Under the pieces are notes generated by a model. That model was not told the DNA's origin. It saw only the letters and a list, made by a program, of their open reading frames with translations, and did not search any database. From Deltaproteobacteria bacterium (GTDB lineage: Bacteria > UBA10199 > JACPAL01 > JAHFST01), in contig JAHFST010000008.1 of assembly GCA_023265625.1 (NCBI GenBank), positions 1 through 64,000 of the forward strand: a DNA stretch of 64,000 nucleotides, written 5' to 3'. Position 1 is the stretch's first letter, and each line of letters opens with the position of its first letter. Below are positions 25,818 through 34,190 of the stretch, in pieces. A program made the translations under genes and the position numbers.

Positions 25818-28388
25818 TTACTTTGGCTTGGTGTCGCCCGTATCCTGTTTAGGTTTCAGGCCGGTGTCTTCATGAGGTTTGCCAAACTTTCCTTCCATCT
25901 GGGACACCTTGTTGTTCAGGATGGACATGGCAAGGGTGTAGAGTTCACCCGAGGCCATGGCCGCATATTGCCCAGTGGTTTGAAGGCTCTTCAGATATTC
26001 ACCAAGTGCCGTTCCCTTTTCCTCAACGATCTTGTCTGTGAGGTATTTTGTCCAATTGGCCAACTGGTTCAATCCCATCTCGATACTCTTCTTGCCATTC
26101 CCTGCATCTCCCTTGGCTTCGTAGACATTCGAGAAATCGGTCTCATCTCCCCCATCGACAATATAATTACCCGAGGCCGCATAAGTCGTGATGACATCAT
26201 TGCCGGCGCCTCCATGCATTTCATCGTCTGTACTCCCGCCATCGCTGCCACCACTGGTGATGAAATCCCAGCCATCGCCCCCGTCAATAATATCTTTTGC
26301 ATTACCGCCGAGCAGGACATCGTCGCCCTCGTCTCCTGACATCGTCACACCGCCATCTCCGGCCACGATCATATCATTGCCGGTGCCACCAGTGGCCTTA
26401 CCCTTATAAAGTTTAATTAAGTCGTCACCCGCGCCGCCATCGATCGTGATGCCAGCTTTGAGGGCCATGGCGTCGATGTATTGGCCATTGTCCCCGGCAA
26501 TGAAACTAAGCGACCCATTGCCCATTTCGGTGGCTGCATCAACCCCCTTGGGGAGATTGTTCAAATTAAGTTTGATCCGTCCAATGATCTTATCCTTATC
26601 GCCCAAGATGTCGCAGATAACCTCATTGGAACCGGCTTTTACCTCTTGAAATTTGAATTTATTGATCGATTGCCCCTCGAATTTTTCTGGAAAGGTAAAG
26701 CTGGCGCCTTTTTCCACATTGACGTCATAAACAAAGGTCTTGAAATCGTCCGTGCCCACCTTGTCTGAGGAGGTGAGGGTCGCGATACCCTCTTCAAACG
26801 GGTTTGCCGGGGGTTCCGTGCCGCCGCCGACATCATCAATAGTGGCATCATTATTAAATTGTCCCCACCCTTCCACCGAGGTGTTTCCTTCAGAACCATT
26901 GGAAAGATAGAGCCCACCATTGACATTGCCCCATTCATCAACATCCGCCACATCTTCTGGCTTCAACCCTTTGTATTCGATGATTTCATTGCCGCCCTTA
27001 TCAATGATATATAATTTATTTTTCATCTTTCCGGTGACGGAATCAAATTCGTTCTGACAGGTCACTTTATAGGATGTCTGTTTGCCGGTCTTTGGATCGG
27101 TGATGGTCGTTGTGATCACTAGATCGTTGTTTGACTTCTCTAGGGTTAGTTTTTCGTCCTTGTCGGAGAGACGGAAGACAATATTTTCTGCAGAATAGGG
27201 TTTGACGAGATCGTTGCCGTTATCATCCTTATCATCATACTTGATGTTATAAAAATCATCCCCCGGCCCCGTCCAATTAGCCGGGGTCTTCTGGTCCGAG
27301 GCTCCACCAACACCGGGACCACTTGGCAGGTCTCCCGACCCGCCACTGGAACTGCCACTCGTTTTGCCAAAATCCTTGGTAAAGATCATATTGGCGTACT
27401 TGGCTGGATAATTTGCCTTGACCTCGAGCTTGTCGATGAAGCCATCGCCATCGGAGTCGGCGTTGAGGGGATTGAATTTCCATTTTTTAGCCGCATTGTA
27501 AACGAGTTCCCCCTTGGTGTTGTATTCCCATCCATCAAAGGGATTTTTCCCGGCATCCAGAACCTTTTTTAGTGCGGCCGAATCAAAAGACTTTCCTTCC
27601 AGGGATAAAATGATCTCGCCAATATCACTCACCCCGTCATGGTCGCTGTCGATGTTGTTCTTGTCCAGACCCAACATATCTTCAATATCGTCAGTCAGTC
27701 CATCGCCATCACTGTCCGGATCATCCTGATTGCTAATGCCATCCCCATCCAGGTCAGCGCCTGGGGCAAAATCTTGCAGGGCGTCGAGGATGGCGGTTTT
27801 GTCCTCCACGTCAGATTCTTGCTGATCAATTTCTTGTTGCTTGCCCTTGAGGGTTGCATTTTGGGATTGTCCGTCTTGGCCTTGAATCGTGACCTGAATC
27901 TCATCCTGTTTGGCGATATCCTTGTTGAGTTGGGCGATTTGAATATTGAGTTGATCTTCTGTGGCCAGTAGCTTGTCCAACAATATCTGTGCATCGGCAT
28001 CCCCTGCATCCGCTTTTTCCTGTAGGGGATCACGGAGTGATTCCAGCGTGTCGAGCTGGGCCTCCAGTTTTTCAATCTGGGCTTCTTTGCCGGCGACGAT
28101 GTCGTCGACCTGCTGCTGGACCTTTTCCAGCTCAATTTCCAAATCCGCCAGTGTCTTTTTAGCGGTGTCTAAATTTGTCTGAGCGGTCTTGATATCCTGC
28201 GTTTTGTCCGTAATCGTGGGGATATCAGAAGAAGCCGCCGAGAGCAGGCCCGATTGGCCCTTTATCAGGGGGAGAGGTTTGCCGGAGGGTCGGGCAGACC
28301 CCGTACTGTCTGTCTCGGAATTATTATTAACCCCGGGACTGGAGGTGGTGATTGGGTACCCATTACTTTGAACGCCACGAATCGACAT
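25818..28388 (-). CDS. Large acidic calcium-binding protein: coiled coil, TSP3-like and RTX-like repeats
   Basis: 856 aa from ATG 28388, with GGAGGATC 7 nt upstream. In order: a disordered Ser/Gly/Pro N-terminus without signal peptide (1-50), a coiled coil (about 60-200, ADLEIELEKVQQQVDDIV), thrombospondin-type-3-like Asp repeats (about 210-265 and near 325: DLDGDGISNQDDPDSDGDG), beta-rich regions, and RTX-type nonapeptides (about 650-745: DGGAGDD, GGTGNDMI, GDEGDDVLLGG). RTX repeats bind Ca and usually mean export by a type I system, with the signal at the C-terminus. No such transporter is visible nearby. It is first in a run with the three Cys-rich paralogues. Confidence 0.75.
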   Translation of the reverse strand: MSIRGVQSNGYPITTSSPGVNNNSETDSTGSARPSGKPLPLIKGQSGLLSAASSDIPTITDKTQDIKTAQTNLDTAKKTLADLEIELEKVQQQVDDIVAGKEAQIEKLEAQLDTLESLRDPLQEKADAGDADAQILLDKLLATEDQLNIQIAQLNKDIAKQDEIQVTIQGQDGQSQNATLKGKQQEIDQQESDVEDKTAILDALQDFAPGADLDGDGISNQDDPDSDGDGLTDDIEDMLGLDKNNIDSDHDGVSDIGEIILSLEGKSFDSAALKKVLDAGKNPFDGWEYNTKGELVYNAAKKWKFNPLNADSDGDGFIDKLEVKANYPAKYANMIFTKDFGKTSGSSSGGSGDLPSGPGVGGASDQKTPANWTGPGDDFYNIKYDDKDDNGNDLVKPYSAENIVFRLSDKDEKLTLEKSNNDLVITTTITDPKTGKQTSYKVTCQNEFDSVTGKMKNKLYIIDKGGNEIIEYKGLKPEDVADVDEWGNVNGGLYLSNGSEGNTSVEGWGQFNNDATIDDVGGGTEPPANPFEEGIATLTSSDKVGTDDFKTFVYDVNVEKGASFTFPEKFEGQSINKFKFQEVKAGSNEVICDILGDKDKIIGRIKLNLNNLPKGVDAATEMGNGSLSFIAGDNGQYIDAMALKAGITIDGGAGDDLIKLYKGKATGGTGNDMIVAGDGGVTMSGDEGDDVLLGGNAKDIIDGGDGWDFITSGGSDGGSTDDEMHGGAGNDVITTYAASGNYIVDGGDETDFSNVYEAKGDAGNGKKSIEMGLNQLANWTKYLTDKIVEEKGTALGEYLKSLQTTGQYAAMASGELYTLAMSILNNKVSQMEGKFGKPHEDTGLKPKQDTGDTKPK

Positions 28389-28646
28389 GTGAGATCCTCC
28401 CTCTAAAGACATTATCGCCACAGGCACCGTCTCGAGTTGCCTCGCAGGTAATAAAAGCAATCTTTGTGCCAGGTAGGCGGTTAAAATTAATTATTAAGTA
28501 TATGTTATTACTACATATTTTTTAATGGCGGAGTTGAAAAAAAGTGGGACATGCGGTTTTTAGGCCAGAAAATGGGGTCTATCCACCCCTAGGACTTGAC
28601 AAGCAGAAGAAAAGCCCTCAAACAGGGAGGCGAGGTTTTGTCAGAT
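28389..28646. promoter_or_regulatory. Divergent promoter region, RTX gene / TPR gene
   Basis: 258 bp between divergent starts. It is strongly AT-rich around 28480-28535, as expected for promoters in both directions. I could not settle on exact -35/-10 boxes and see no operator-like palindrome. Confidence 0.4.
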
Positions 28647-29537
28647 ATGGGCTTACATTTTCCCAAATTTTGTTGTTGGATCCTGGTGTTATTCCTCCTT
28701 GTCATCGGGCCTGGACCGGTCCAGGCGCGCGGTCGCAGGGCCGCTGGGAGGATGTCGCCCCTTATTCAACAATTTCAAACCGATCTCGAGCATGATTTCA
28801 TCAATAATGATTATAAAGGGGTCATTGTTCGGTATCGCAAGTACACTCAGGAAAATCCCAACTTCTATGTGCCGTTGGTCACGAAGGCCTACTACAGTGA
28901 AGCCCTGGCCTATACGGGTGATTTGGATGAGGCCATTGAGGCGTTGCGCTCCATGATTGAGGAGGTCCCGGCGCAATTTGATTTGGTACGGATGCAGTAC
29001 AACCTGGCCAATCTACTCTCGATGGAAAATCGTCAGTCGGAGGCGCGAGTGGCGTATCAAAAGGTCCTGTTATTGGCCTCGGACCAAGGCGATTATGTGC
29101 AAAAGGCCAAAGATCGATTGAATAAGATGAAAGAGAAAGAGGTGGGGCGCAAGGATAAGGTTTCCCTGGAGCTTTATGATTTGGAGACCTTGTTGGAGGC
29201 CGGGGCCATGCCCGACGGGGCGGAAGGGTATTTAAAGGCGATTATGGAAAATGACGGTGCCGCCCAAAACCGCGACAAGGCAAAGGCCTTGCTGGAAAGA
29301 GTGAGGGGCATCAGGGAGCAAAAGGTTCGCGCGATGTTGAACGAGGCGCGGCGGCTTTATGATGAACAGAAAAAATACGCGGCCGTCAAAGGCTTGCTGG
29401 AAGAACTGCTCCGCGAATTTCCTGAGACCAACGAACGCCACTCCGTCGAAATACTCCTAAGCGAGGTTAAGCGCCACCTCCCGGCAGGGGCCGCCGAAAC
29501 CGTTCCAGCCGAGACTTTTCCCTCAAGCTCGGAGTGA
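28647..29537 (+). CDS. Exported TPR-like protein
   Basis: From ATG 28647 (296 aa; TTG 28638 with GGGAGG before it is an alternative). A signal peptide ([20 protein letters not shown]) is followed by helical repeats of TPR type (about 50-130: [48 protein letters not shown]) and a charged helical region with a second set near 215-265. It overlaps metK convergently by 15 bp. Likely a periplasmic scaffold; no partner is known. Divergent from the RTX gene, with which it could share regulation. Confidence 0.7.
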   Translation: MGLHFPKFCCWILVLFLLVIGPGPVQARGRRAAGRMSPLIQQFQTDLEHDFINNDYKGVIVRYRKYTQENPNFYVPLVTKAYYSEALAYTGDLDEAIEALRSMIEEVPAQFDLVRMQYNLANLLSMENRQSEARVAYQKVLLLASDQGDYVQKAKDRLNKMKEKEVGRKDKVSLELYDLETLLEAGAMPDGAEGYLKAIMENDGAAQNRDKAKALLERVRGIREQKVRAMLNEARRLYDEQKKYAAVKGLLEELLREFPETNERHSVEILLSEVKRHLPAGAAETVPAETFPSSSE

Positions 29538-30725
29538 AGTGACGTTGCTAACGTCGATTTTGATCCCAGACAGGGCCTGTAGTTCCTGAACCTTGTCGGT
29601 CTTTTCCCAGACAAACTCCGGTTCTTCCCGGCCAAAATGTCCGTAGGAGGCGGTCTTCTTGTAAATGGGGCGTAGCAGATCAAGGGTCTTAATGATGGCC
29701 ACCGGCTTACAACTCCAGATTTGTTTGGCCAGCTCTGTCAAACGATCATCATCTAACTTTCCGGTCCCAAAGGTATCCAACATGAAAGAGACCGGTTCCG
29801 GATAACCAATCGCATAGGCGATCTGAACCTCGCAACGGTCTGCCAATCCTGACGCCACGATATTTTTAGCGATATAACGTGCCATATAACACGCCGAACG
29901 ATCCACCTTGGAGGGATCCTTGCCCGAGAAGGCACCGCCACCATGACGTCCCCAGCCGCCGTAGGTATCGACAATGATCTTACGTCCGGTTAATCCGCAA
30001 TCGCCATGGGGGCCGCCAATCACAAAACGCCCGGTGGGATTGACTAGGTAATGGGTCTTGGCATCCAAAAGTTTGGCGGGGATGACCTTCTTAATGACCT
30101 CTTCGACGATGGCTTCTTTCAACTGTTCATGAGGGACGTCCGCATCATGTTGCGAAGAAACCACCACGGCGGCCACACGCTTGGGCTTGCCATCCACATA
30201 TTCGATCGTCACTTGGGATTTTCCGTCGGGGCGCAGGAATTTGATGGCCCTGGATTTACGGACATCGGCCAGGCGCTTGGTAAGTTTATGGGCATAGCTA
30301 ATGGGGGCCGGCATCAATTCCGGGGTTTCATTGATTGCATAACCAAACATGAGTCCCTGATCTCCCGCACCCTGCTCCTTGTGGAGGCCTTCTCCCTCAG
30401 TCACTCCCACTGAAATATCAGCGGATTGTCGATCGAGCGAGGTGAGGATGGCGCACGATTTGAAATCAAATCCATAGTTGGAATCGGTGTAACCGATTTC
30501 TTCGATGGTCTTTCGGGCAATCCCTTGCAGGTCTACGGAGGCCTGGGTGGTCACTTCACCGGCGATGACGACGAGCCCGGTATTGACCAGAGTTTCACAA
30601 GCCACGCGACTTTTGGGGTCCTGGGCGATCATGGCATCTAAGATGCTATCGGAAATTTGATCGGCGACCTTGTCGGGATGTCCTTCGGTCACTGATTCGG
30701 AACTAAATAGAAAACTTCGTGCCAT
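29523..30725 (-). CDS. metK: S-adenosylmethionine synthase
   Basis: Makes S-adenosylmethionine from methionine and ATP. Seen: [18 protein letters not shown] at the N-terminus, [12 protein letters not shown], and [19 protein letters not shown] with the P-loop-like glycine stretch. Length 400 aa is normal. The 97-nt leader contains only a palindromic element and no recognisable SAM riboswitch. It lies downstream of HPr on the same strand but is separated by that element. Confidence 0.96.
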   Translation of the reverse strand: MARSFLFSSESVTEGHPDKVADQISDSILDAMIAQDPKSRVACETLVNTGLVVIAGEVTTQASVDLQGIARKTIEEIGYTDSNYGFDFKSCAILTSLDRQSADISVGVTEGEGLHKEQGAGDQGLMFGYAINETPELMPAPISYAHKLTKRLADVRKSRAIKFLRPDGKSQVTIEYVDGKPKRVAAVVVSSQHDADVPHEQLKEAIVEEVIKKVIPAKLLDAKTHYLVNPTGRFVIGGPHGDCGLTGRKIIVDTYGGWGRHGGGAFSGKDPSKVDRSACYMARYIAKNIVASGLADRCEVQIAYAIGYPEPVSFMLDTFGTGKLDDDRLTELAKQIWSCKPVAIIKTLDLLRPIYKKTASYGHFGREEPEFVWEKTDKVQELQALSGIKIDVSNVTSLRA

Positions 30726-30798
30726 ATGGCCTCCTTAGGCTATTCCTGTGAAATTTAAAATAAGGGTTGCCAATAATGGAATTGGACGGGGATGTCAA

Positions 30799-30826
30799 GT
30801 AGGGGCGACCGGCCGGTCACCCCTAC
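30799..30826. repeat. GTAGGGGC-family palindrome supplying the HPr stop codon
   Basis: GTAGGGGCGACCGG and CCGGTCACCCCTAC form a 28-bp palindrome with one mismatch. On the minus strand the HPr gene reads GAACGG then TAG, the TAG (30823-30825) being part of the element's GTAGGGG end. The hairpin could also act between the HPr and metK transcripts. Confidence 0.88.
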
Positions 30827-31146
30827 CGTTCCCCAAATTTATTCTTTACCAGTTCACTCGTGGCTCGCAGGGCCTCCGCGGCATCCGGGCCTTGGGCAAT
30901 GATCTTTATCTGAGAACCCTTGGCGGCGGCTAGCATCAGCAAACCCATGATACTTTTACCGTTGATCTGATCGGTTCCCTTCTCAACGGTCACCTCGGCC
31001 TCATACTCGTTGGCCACTTTGGCAAATAGGGCGGCGGAACGGGCATGAATGCCCAGCTCGTTGTCGACCCGAACCGTTGTGGAATATTCGGAAGTCTTCT
31101 TATTTTTTGAGGACTTCGCCCGCGAGGGTAATATTTTTTTGGCCAT
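30823..31146 (-). CDS. ptsH: HPr phosphocarrier protein with N-terminal extension
   Basis: 107 aa from ATG 31146. After a Lys/Ser-rich extension of about 20 residues comes the HPr fold: LGIHARSAALFAKVA with the phosphorylatable histidine (usual motif HARPA; here Pro is Ser) and GKSIMGLLMLAA with the regulatory serine that HprK phosphorylates. Its start overlaps the EIIA(Man) gene by 47 nt. The stop codon comes from a palindromic element. EI (ptsI) is not seen after it, nor any sugar permease, so the role is probably regulatory. Confidence 0.88.
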   Translation of the reverse strand: MAKKILPSRAKSSKNKKTSEYSTTVRVDNELGIHARSAALFAKVANEYEAEVTVEKGTDQINGKSIMGLLMLAAAKGSQIKIIAQGPDAAEALRATSELVKNKFGER

Positions 31147-31498
31147 AATTTTTAATGAAGGTTGCAATTTCTGTGAGAGGTTTTGTTTCTCGAAAGCTCG
31201 CCAACTTGATGACCATGGGTAAATTAAACCCTGTGATGACTTCAACACGGTCTTGTTCCAAAAAAGATAGGCAGAGATTAGAGGGGGTGCCTCCAAACAA
31301 ATCTGAGAGCAACAATATCCCTCCGTCTTGTTGAACGGACTGGATTGCTTCGCGAATACGACCACTCATGAGTTCCAGATTTTCATCATGTTCGAGGGCC
31401 ACCCCGACCATGGGTTGAGGGTCGCGGACAATGGATCGCGCCACTTTGACCATCTCGATCCCAATGATTCCGTGTGTTACGATGACGGTGCCAATCAT
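31100..31498 (-). CDS. PTS EIIA component, mannose (Man) family
   Basis: 132 aa. MIGTVIVTHGIIG carries the phosphorylated histidine (His9), and LLLSDLFGGTPSN is the Man-family signature. No EIIB, EIIC or EIID gene accompanies it here. In deltaproteobacteria this stand-alone EIIA is typically found with hprK, rapZ and HPr and is assumed to be regulatory. It overlaps rapZ by 4 nt and HPr by 47 nt. Confidence 0.9.
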   Translation of the reverse strand: MIGTVIVTHGIIGIEMVKVARSIVRDPQPMVGVALEHDENLELMSGRIREAIQSVQQDGGILLLSDLFGGTPSNLCLSFLEQDRVEVITGFNLPMVIKLASFRETKPLTEIATFIKNYGQKNITLAGEVLKK

Positions 31499-32361
31499 AT
31501 GCCCTTATCCAGATCTCGGTGGCGGATGTTAACCGCGAACCCCCAGCTTTTCAAGTGTTTCGCCATAATTTCTCCCATCGCAACCGATCGATGGTGTCCC
31601 GCTGTACAGCCAAAGGCCAGGGTGAGGTAGGTCTTACCTTCCTTTTGATAATAGGCCAGGGTCGTTTTTAGCAGTTTTCTAAAGAGGCTCAGAAAACTTT
31701 TTGTTTCAGAATGCTTGAGTAAAAAATCCCGGACCAATTTGTGGCGTCCGGACAACTTTTTTAAATGGGTCTGAAAGAAGGGGTTGGGCAAAAAACGCAC
31801 ATCCATCATCAAATCGGCGTCGAGGGGGATGCCATGGCGATAGCCAAAGGTGATGATATTGATCGGGAGCGCGTGACGGGTCCCGCGTCTTTTGATATGC
31901 TGCAAGATGACTTCCCTCAGGTCATGCACCGTCAGGTGAGATGTGTCGATAAGATGATCGGCTTTTTTCTTAAAAACCTGCAGCAACTGTCGCTCGTTGC
32001 GAATCCCTTTCTGAATGTGGCCGTAAGGGGAGAGGGGATGGCGGCGACGCGTCTCGGAAAAACGCCTCAAGAGGATACTGTCTTGGGTCTCCAGATAAAA
32101 AAGTCTTAGGTAAAAGCCGCGTTTTTTAGCGAGTTGCTTATAGCGGTCAAAATGCAGCAAAAACTCAGGATTTCTGGCATCCATGACCAGGGCCAATGAC
32201 TTTTTTTGACGGGCGGATTGGTACAGTGTGAGCAAATTAGGGAAGAGCTCGCCCGGAAGGTTATCGATGACCGAAAACCCCTGATCCTCCAGGATTTTTA
32301 GGGCGGAAAACTTCCCCGAACCCGAAGGACCGGAGATCACAATGACTTCTTGGGTCTTCAT
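31495..32361 (-). CDS. rapZ: RapZ/YvcJ-family nucleotide-binding protein with altered Walker A
   Basis: 288 aa. The N-terminal P-loop reads GPSGSGKFSALKILED, then VIDNLPGELFPNLL; the C-terminal half has FGYRHGIPLDADLMMDVRFLPNP and FGCTAGHHRSV, all typical. RapZ in E. coli guides RNase E decay of a small RNA controlling GlmS; other family members bind nucleotides. The P-loop residue after the conserved lysine is Phe rather than Ser/Thr, which normally contacts Mg. The codon is TTT in a clear context. It overlaps hprK and EIIA(Man) by 4 nt each. Confidence 0.93.
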   Translation of the reverse strand: MKTQEVIVISGPSGSGKFSALKILEDQGFSVIDNLPGELFPNLLTLYQSARQKKSLALVMDARNPEFLLHFDRYKQLAKKRGFYLRLFYLETQDSILLRRFSETRRRHPLSPYGHIQKGIRNERQLLQVFKKKADHLIDTSHLTVHDLREVILQHIKRRGTRHALPINIITFGYRHGIPLDADLMMDVRFLPNPFFQTHLKKLSGRHKLVRDFLLKHSETKSFLSLFRKLLKTTLAYYQKEGKTYLTLAFGCTAGHHRSVAMGEIMAKHLKSWGFAVNIRHRDLDKGI

Positions 32362-33323
32362 TCTACCGCGGGCAATTTCCGGCCCTTTTTTTCTCCAAAG
32401 ATCAATTGTCGTGTTAATTTTTCCTGAAACTCCTGGGCGGAGTAGAATCCCTTAAATTTTAACAGTTGGTTACGAGCGGCCACTTCAATGATGGCCGTTA
32501 AATTTCGTCCGGGACGGACGGGAATTTTTAAATAGGGGATCGTGACGCCGAGAATGGGATGGGTCTGTTCATCGATGCCGAGACGTTCATATTCCTGTTT
32601 TGCCTTCCAATCGACCAACTCAATCACCAGTTCGATGAGTTTTTGATCACGTACAGAAGCGACGCCAAATAAATCCTTGATATTGATGATGCCCAACCCC
32701 CTGATCTCCATGTGGTACTTGATGAGCTCAGGCCCCATGCCGTAGATGGAGCGGGGCGGTTGTTTGCGCACATAGATAATGTCGTCTGCGATGAGCCGAT
32801 GTCCCTTCATGACAAGCTCCAACGCACATTCGCTTTTGCCAATGCCACTTTTCCCGATGAGCATGATACCGATGCCAAAAACATCGACCAGGACCCCATG
32901 AATATTGGTTGTTTCCATTAACTTTAGCTCCAGGAAACGCGTGAGTCGATTGACGAATGTGGCGGTGGGCAACTCTGTCTTAAGCAGGGGGGTATGATGA
33001 TGATTGATTCGAGAAATAAGATAGGGTGACAAGTCATTGCCATGGGTGATGACGAAACAGGTGATGTCGGAACGGCAAATTTTTGAGATGACCTTGTCCC
33101 CATTCTTTGGGGGGAGTTTTTTAAGATAGCGTAACTCTGAGCTTCCCATCACTTGAACGCGTCCAGGATGGAGGTGAGACGTATCCCCGGTTAAAGCCAA
33201 CCCGGGCTTTTGAATTTGTGGAATATTAACTTTTCGGGAGAGACCTTTTTTACCGGTGATTAATTTGAGTTGGAGATCAAAATCTTTATCTTCGAGCAGC
33301 GCGCTGACGGGAATGCTATTCAT
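32358..33323 (-). CDS. hprK: HPr kinase/phosphorylase
   Basis: 321 aa. Phosphorylates and dephosphorylates HPr on its regulatory serine. Seen: an N-terminal HprK domain, MLIGKSGIGKSECALELVMKGHRLIADD (Walker A and the following Asp), MEIRGLGIINIKDLFG and the C-terminal contact region. Its substrate, HPr with an intact GKSIMG serine, is encoded three genes downstream. It follows ptsN by 11 bp. Confidence 0.95.
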   Translation of the reverse strand: MNSIPVSALLEDKDFDLQLKLITGKKGLSRKVNIPQIQKPGLALTGDTSHLHPGRVQVMGSSELRYLKKLPPKNGDKVISKICRSDITCFVITHGNDLSPYLISRINHHHTPLLKTELPTATFVNRLTRFLELKLMETTNIHGVLVDVFGIGIMLIGKSGIGKSECALELVMKGHRLIADDIIYVRKQPPRSIYGMGPELIKYHMEIRGLGIINIKDLFGVASVRDQKLIELVIELVDWKAKQEYERLGIDEQTHPILGVTIPYLKIPVRPGRNLTAIIEVAARNQLLKFKGFYSAQEFQEKLTRQLIFGEKKGRKLPAVE

Positions 33324-33334
33324 ACCCCTCTATT

Positions 33335-33793
33335 TTAAAATTTATCATCTTCGGTGATGATCTCGTGATAAATTTCATCTTCGGTTTTGGCTTCAATCAA
33401 CCGGTTCCTAAAATTGACATCCTTCAGGAGTCTGGAGAGCCTGGCCAGGGCTTTGAGATGGATGCTGGCGGCATTTTCGGGTGCTAGCAGCACAAAAAAT
33501 AAATGTGCCGGCTTGCCGTCTTGAGAATCGAAGGCAATGCCGTCTAAACTGCGGCCAAAACAGGTGATGATTTGATGGATATCGGATAGTTTCCCGTGCG
33601 GAATCGCAACGCCATTTCCAATACCCGTGCTGCCAAGCTTCTCACGTTCCGTCAGGACTTGAACCACAACCTCATCGGACAGTTCGTGACCTCGACACAG
33701 CAACGTTGCGAGTTCTTTCAGCACATCGTCCTTGGATTGAGATTGCAGGTTGGCGACAATGCACTCTCGGGTGAGGATTTCTTTAATTTTCAT
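33335..33793 (-). CDS. ptsN: PTS EIIA-Ntr type protein
   Basis: 152 aa. The EIIA fructose/nitrogen fold with TGIGNGVAIPHGKL, which contains the phosphorylated histidine, and DGIAFDSQDGKPAHLFFVLLAP. A regulatory phosphoacceptor in the nitrogen PTS. Placed between hpf and hprK as in other proteobacterial rpoN clusters. Confidence 0.93.
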   Translation of the reverse strand: MKIKEILTRECIVANLQSQSKDDVLKELATLLCRGHELSDEVVVQVLTEREKLGSTGIGNGVAIPHGKLSDIHQIITCFGRSLDGIAFDSQDGKPAHLFFVLLAPENAASIHLKALARLSRLLKDVNFRNRLIEAKTEDEIYHEIITEDDKF

Positions 33794-33838
33794 GACAGGC
33801 GCAACTATAATGTGATCGAAAAAAAGTAAAGTAACATT

Positions 33839-34147
33839 TTATGTCTTGAGCCCTTTCCCGTGATGATTCTTCACTTTTTCCTTGTGCTTCCTGAGCTGGA
33901 CTTCCATTTTGTCAATGGCCCTATCCAAGCAGTGGTACATGTCGTGGCCGTCATCTTTGGAGGTAAAGGCATTATGGTCTTCGGAGAGGGTAATTTCCGC
34001 GACGTGCCGTGAGTTTTCGACATTAAAAATGACATGGATCTTGATAGGTCGGATAAAAAACTTTTTGAGCTTCTCCAACTTGGTCTCAACGTGAGTTTGC
34101 AGGCCCGGCGAACTTTCGATATGCCGATAAGTAATAATCACTTCCAT
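33839..34147 (-). CDS. hpf: Ribosome hibernation-promoting factor, short form
   Basis: 102 aa, the HPF/RaiA S30AE fold: ITYRHIESSPGLQTHVETKLEKLKKFF at the N-terminus and AEITLSEDHNAFTSKDDGHDMYHCLDRAIDKMEVQLRKHKEK at the end, given here only as its shape: a basic C-terminal helix. Binds the 30S A/P-site region in stationary phase. It lacks the long-HPF dimerisation domain. Located directly after rpoN. Confidence 0.92.
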   Translation of the reverse strand: MEVIITYRHIESSPGLQTHVETKLEKLKKFFIRPIKIHVIFNVENSRHVAEITLSEDHNAFTSKDDGHDMYHCLDRAIDKMEVQLRKHKEKVKNHHGKGLKT

Positions 34148-34190
34148 GATATTATCCCTTTCCTATTTTTGATAGATCTTTAACCTGAAT

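Noticed and set aside
28021-28046. Another GTAGGGG-family element in the RTX gene (CTGTAGGGGATCAC)
   Set aside because: Only one end matches, the stem is imperfect, and the encoded peptide fits the coiled coil. Probably chance.
30726-30822. SAM riboswitch before metK
   Set aside because: The leader is 97 nt and contains a palindromic element but no conserved SAM-riboswitch cores that I can recognise.
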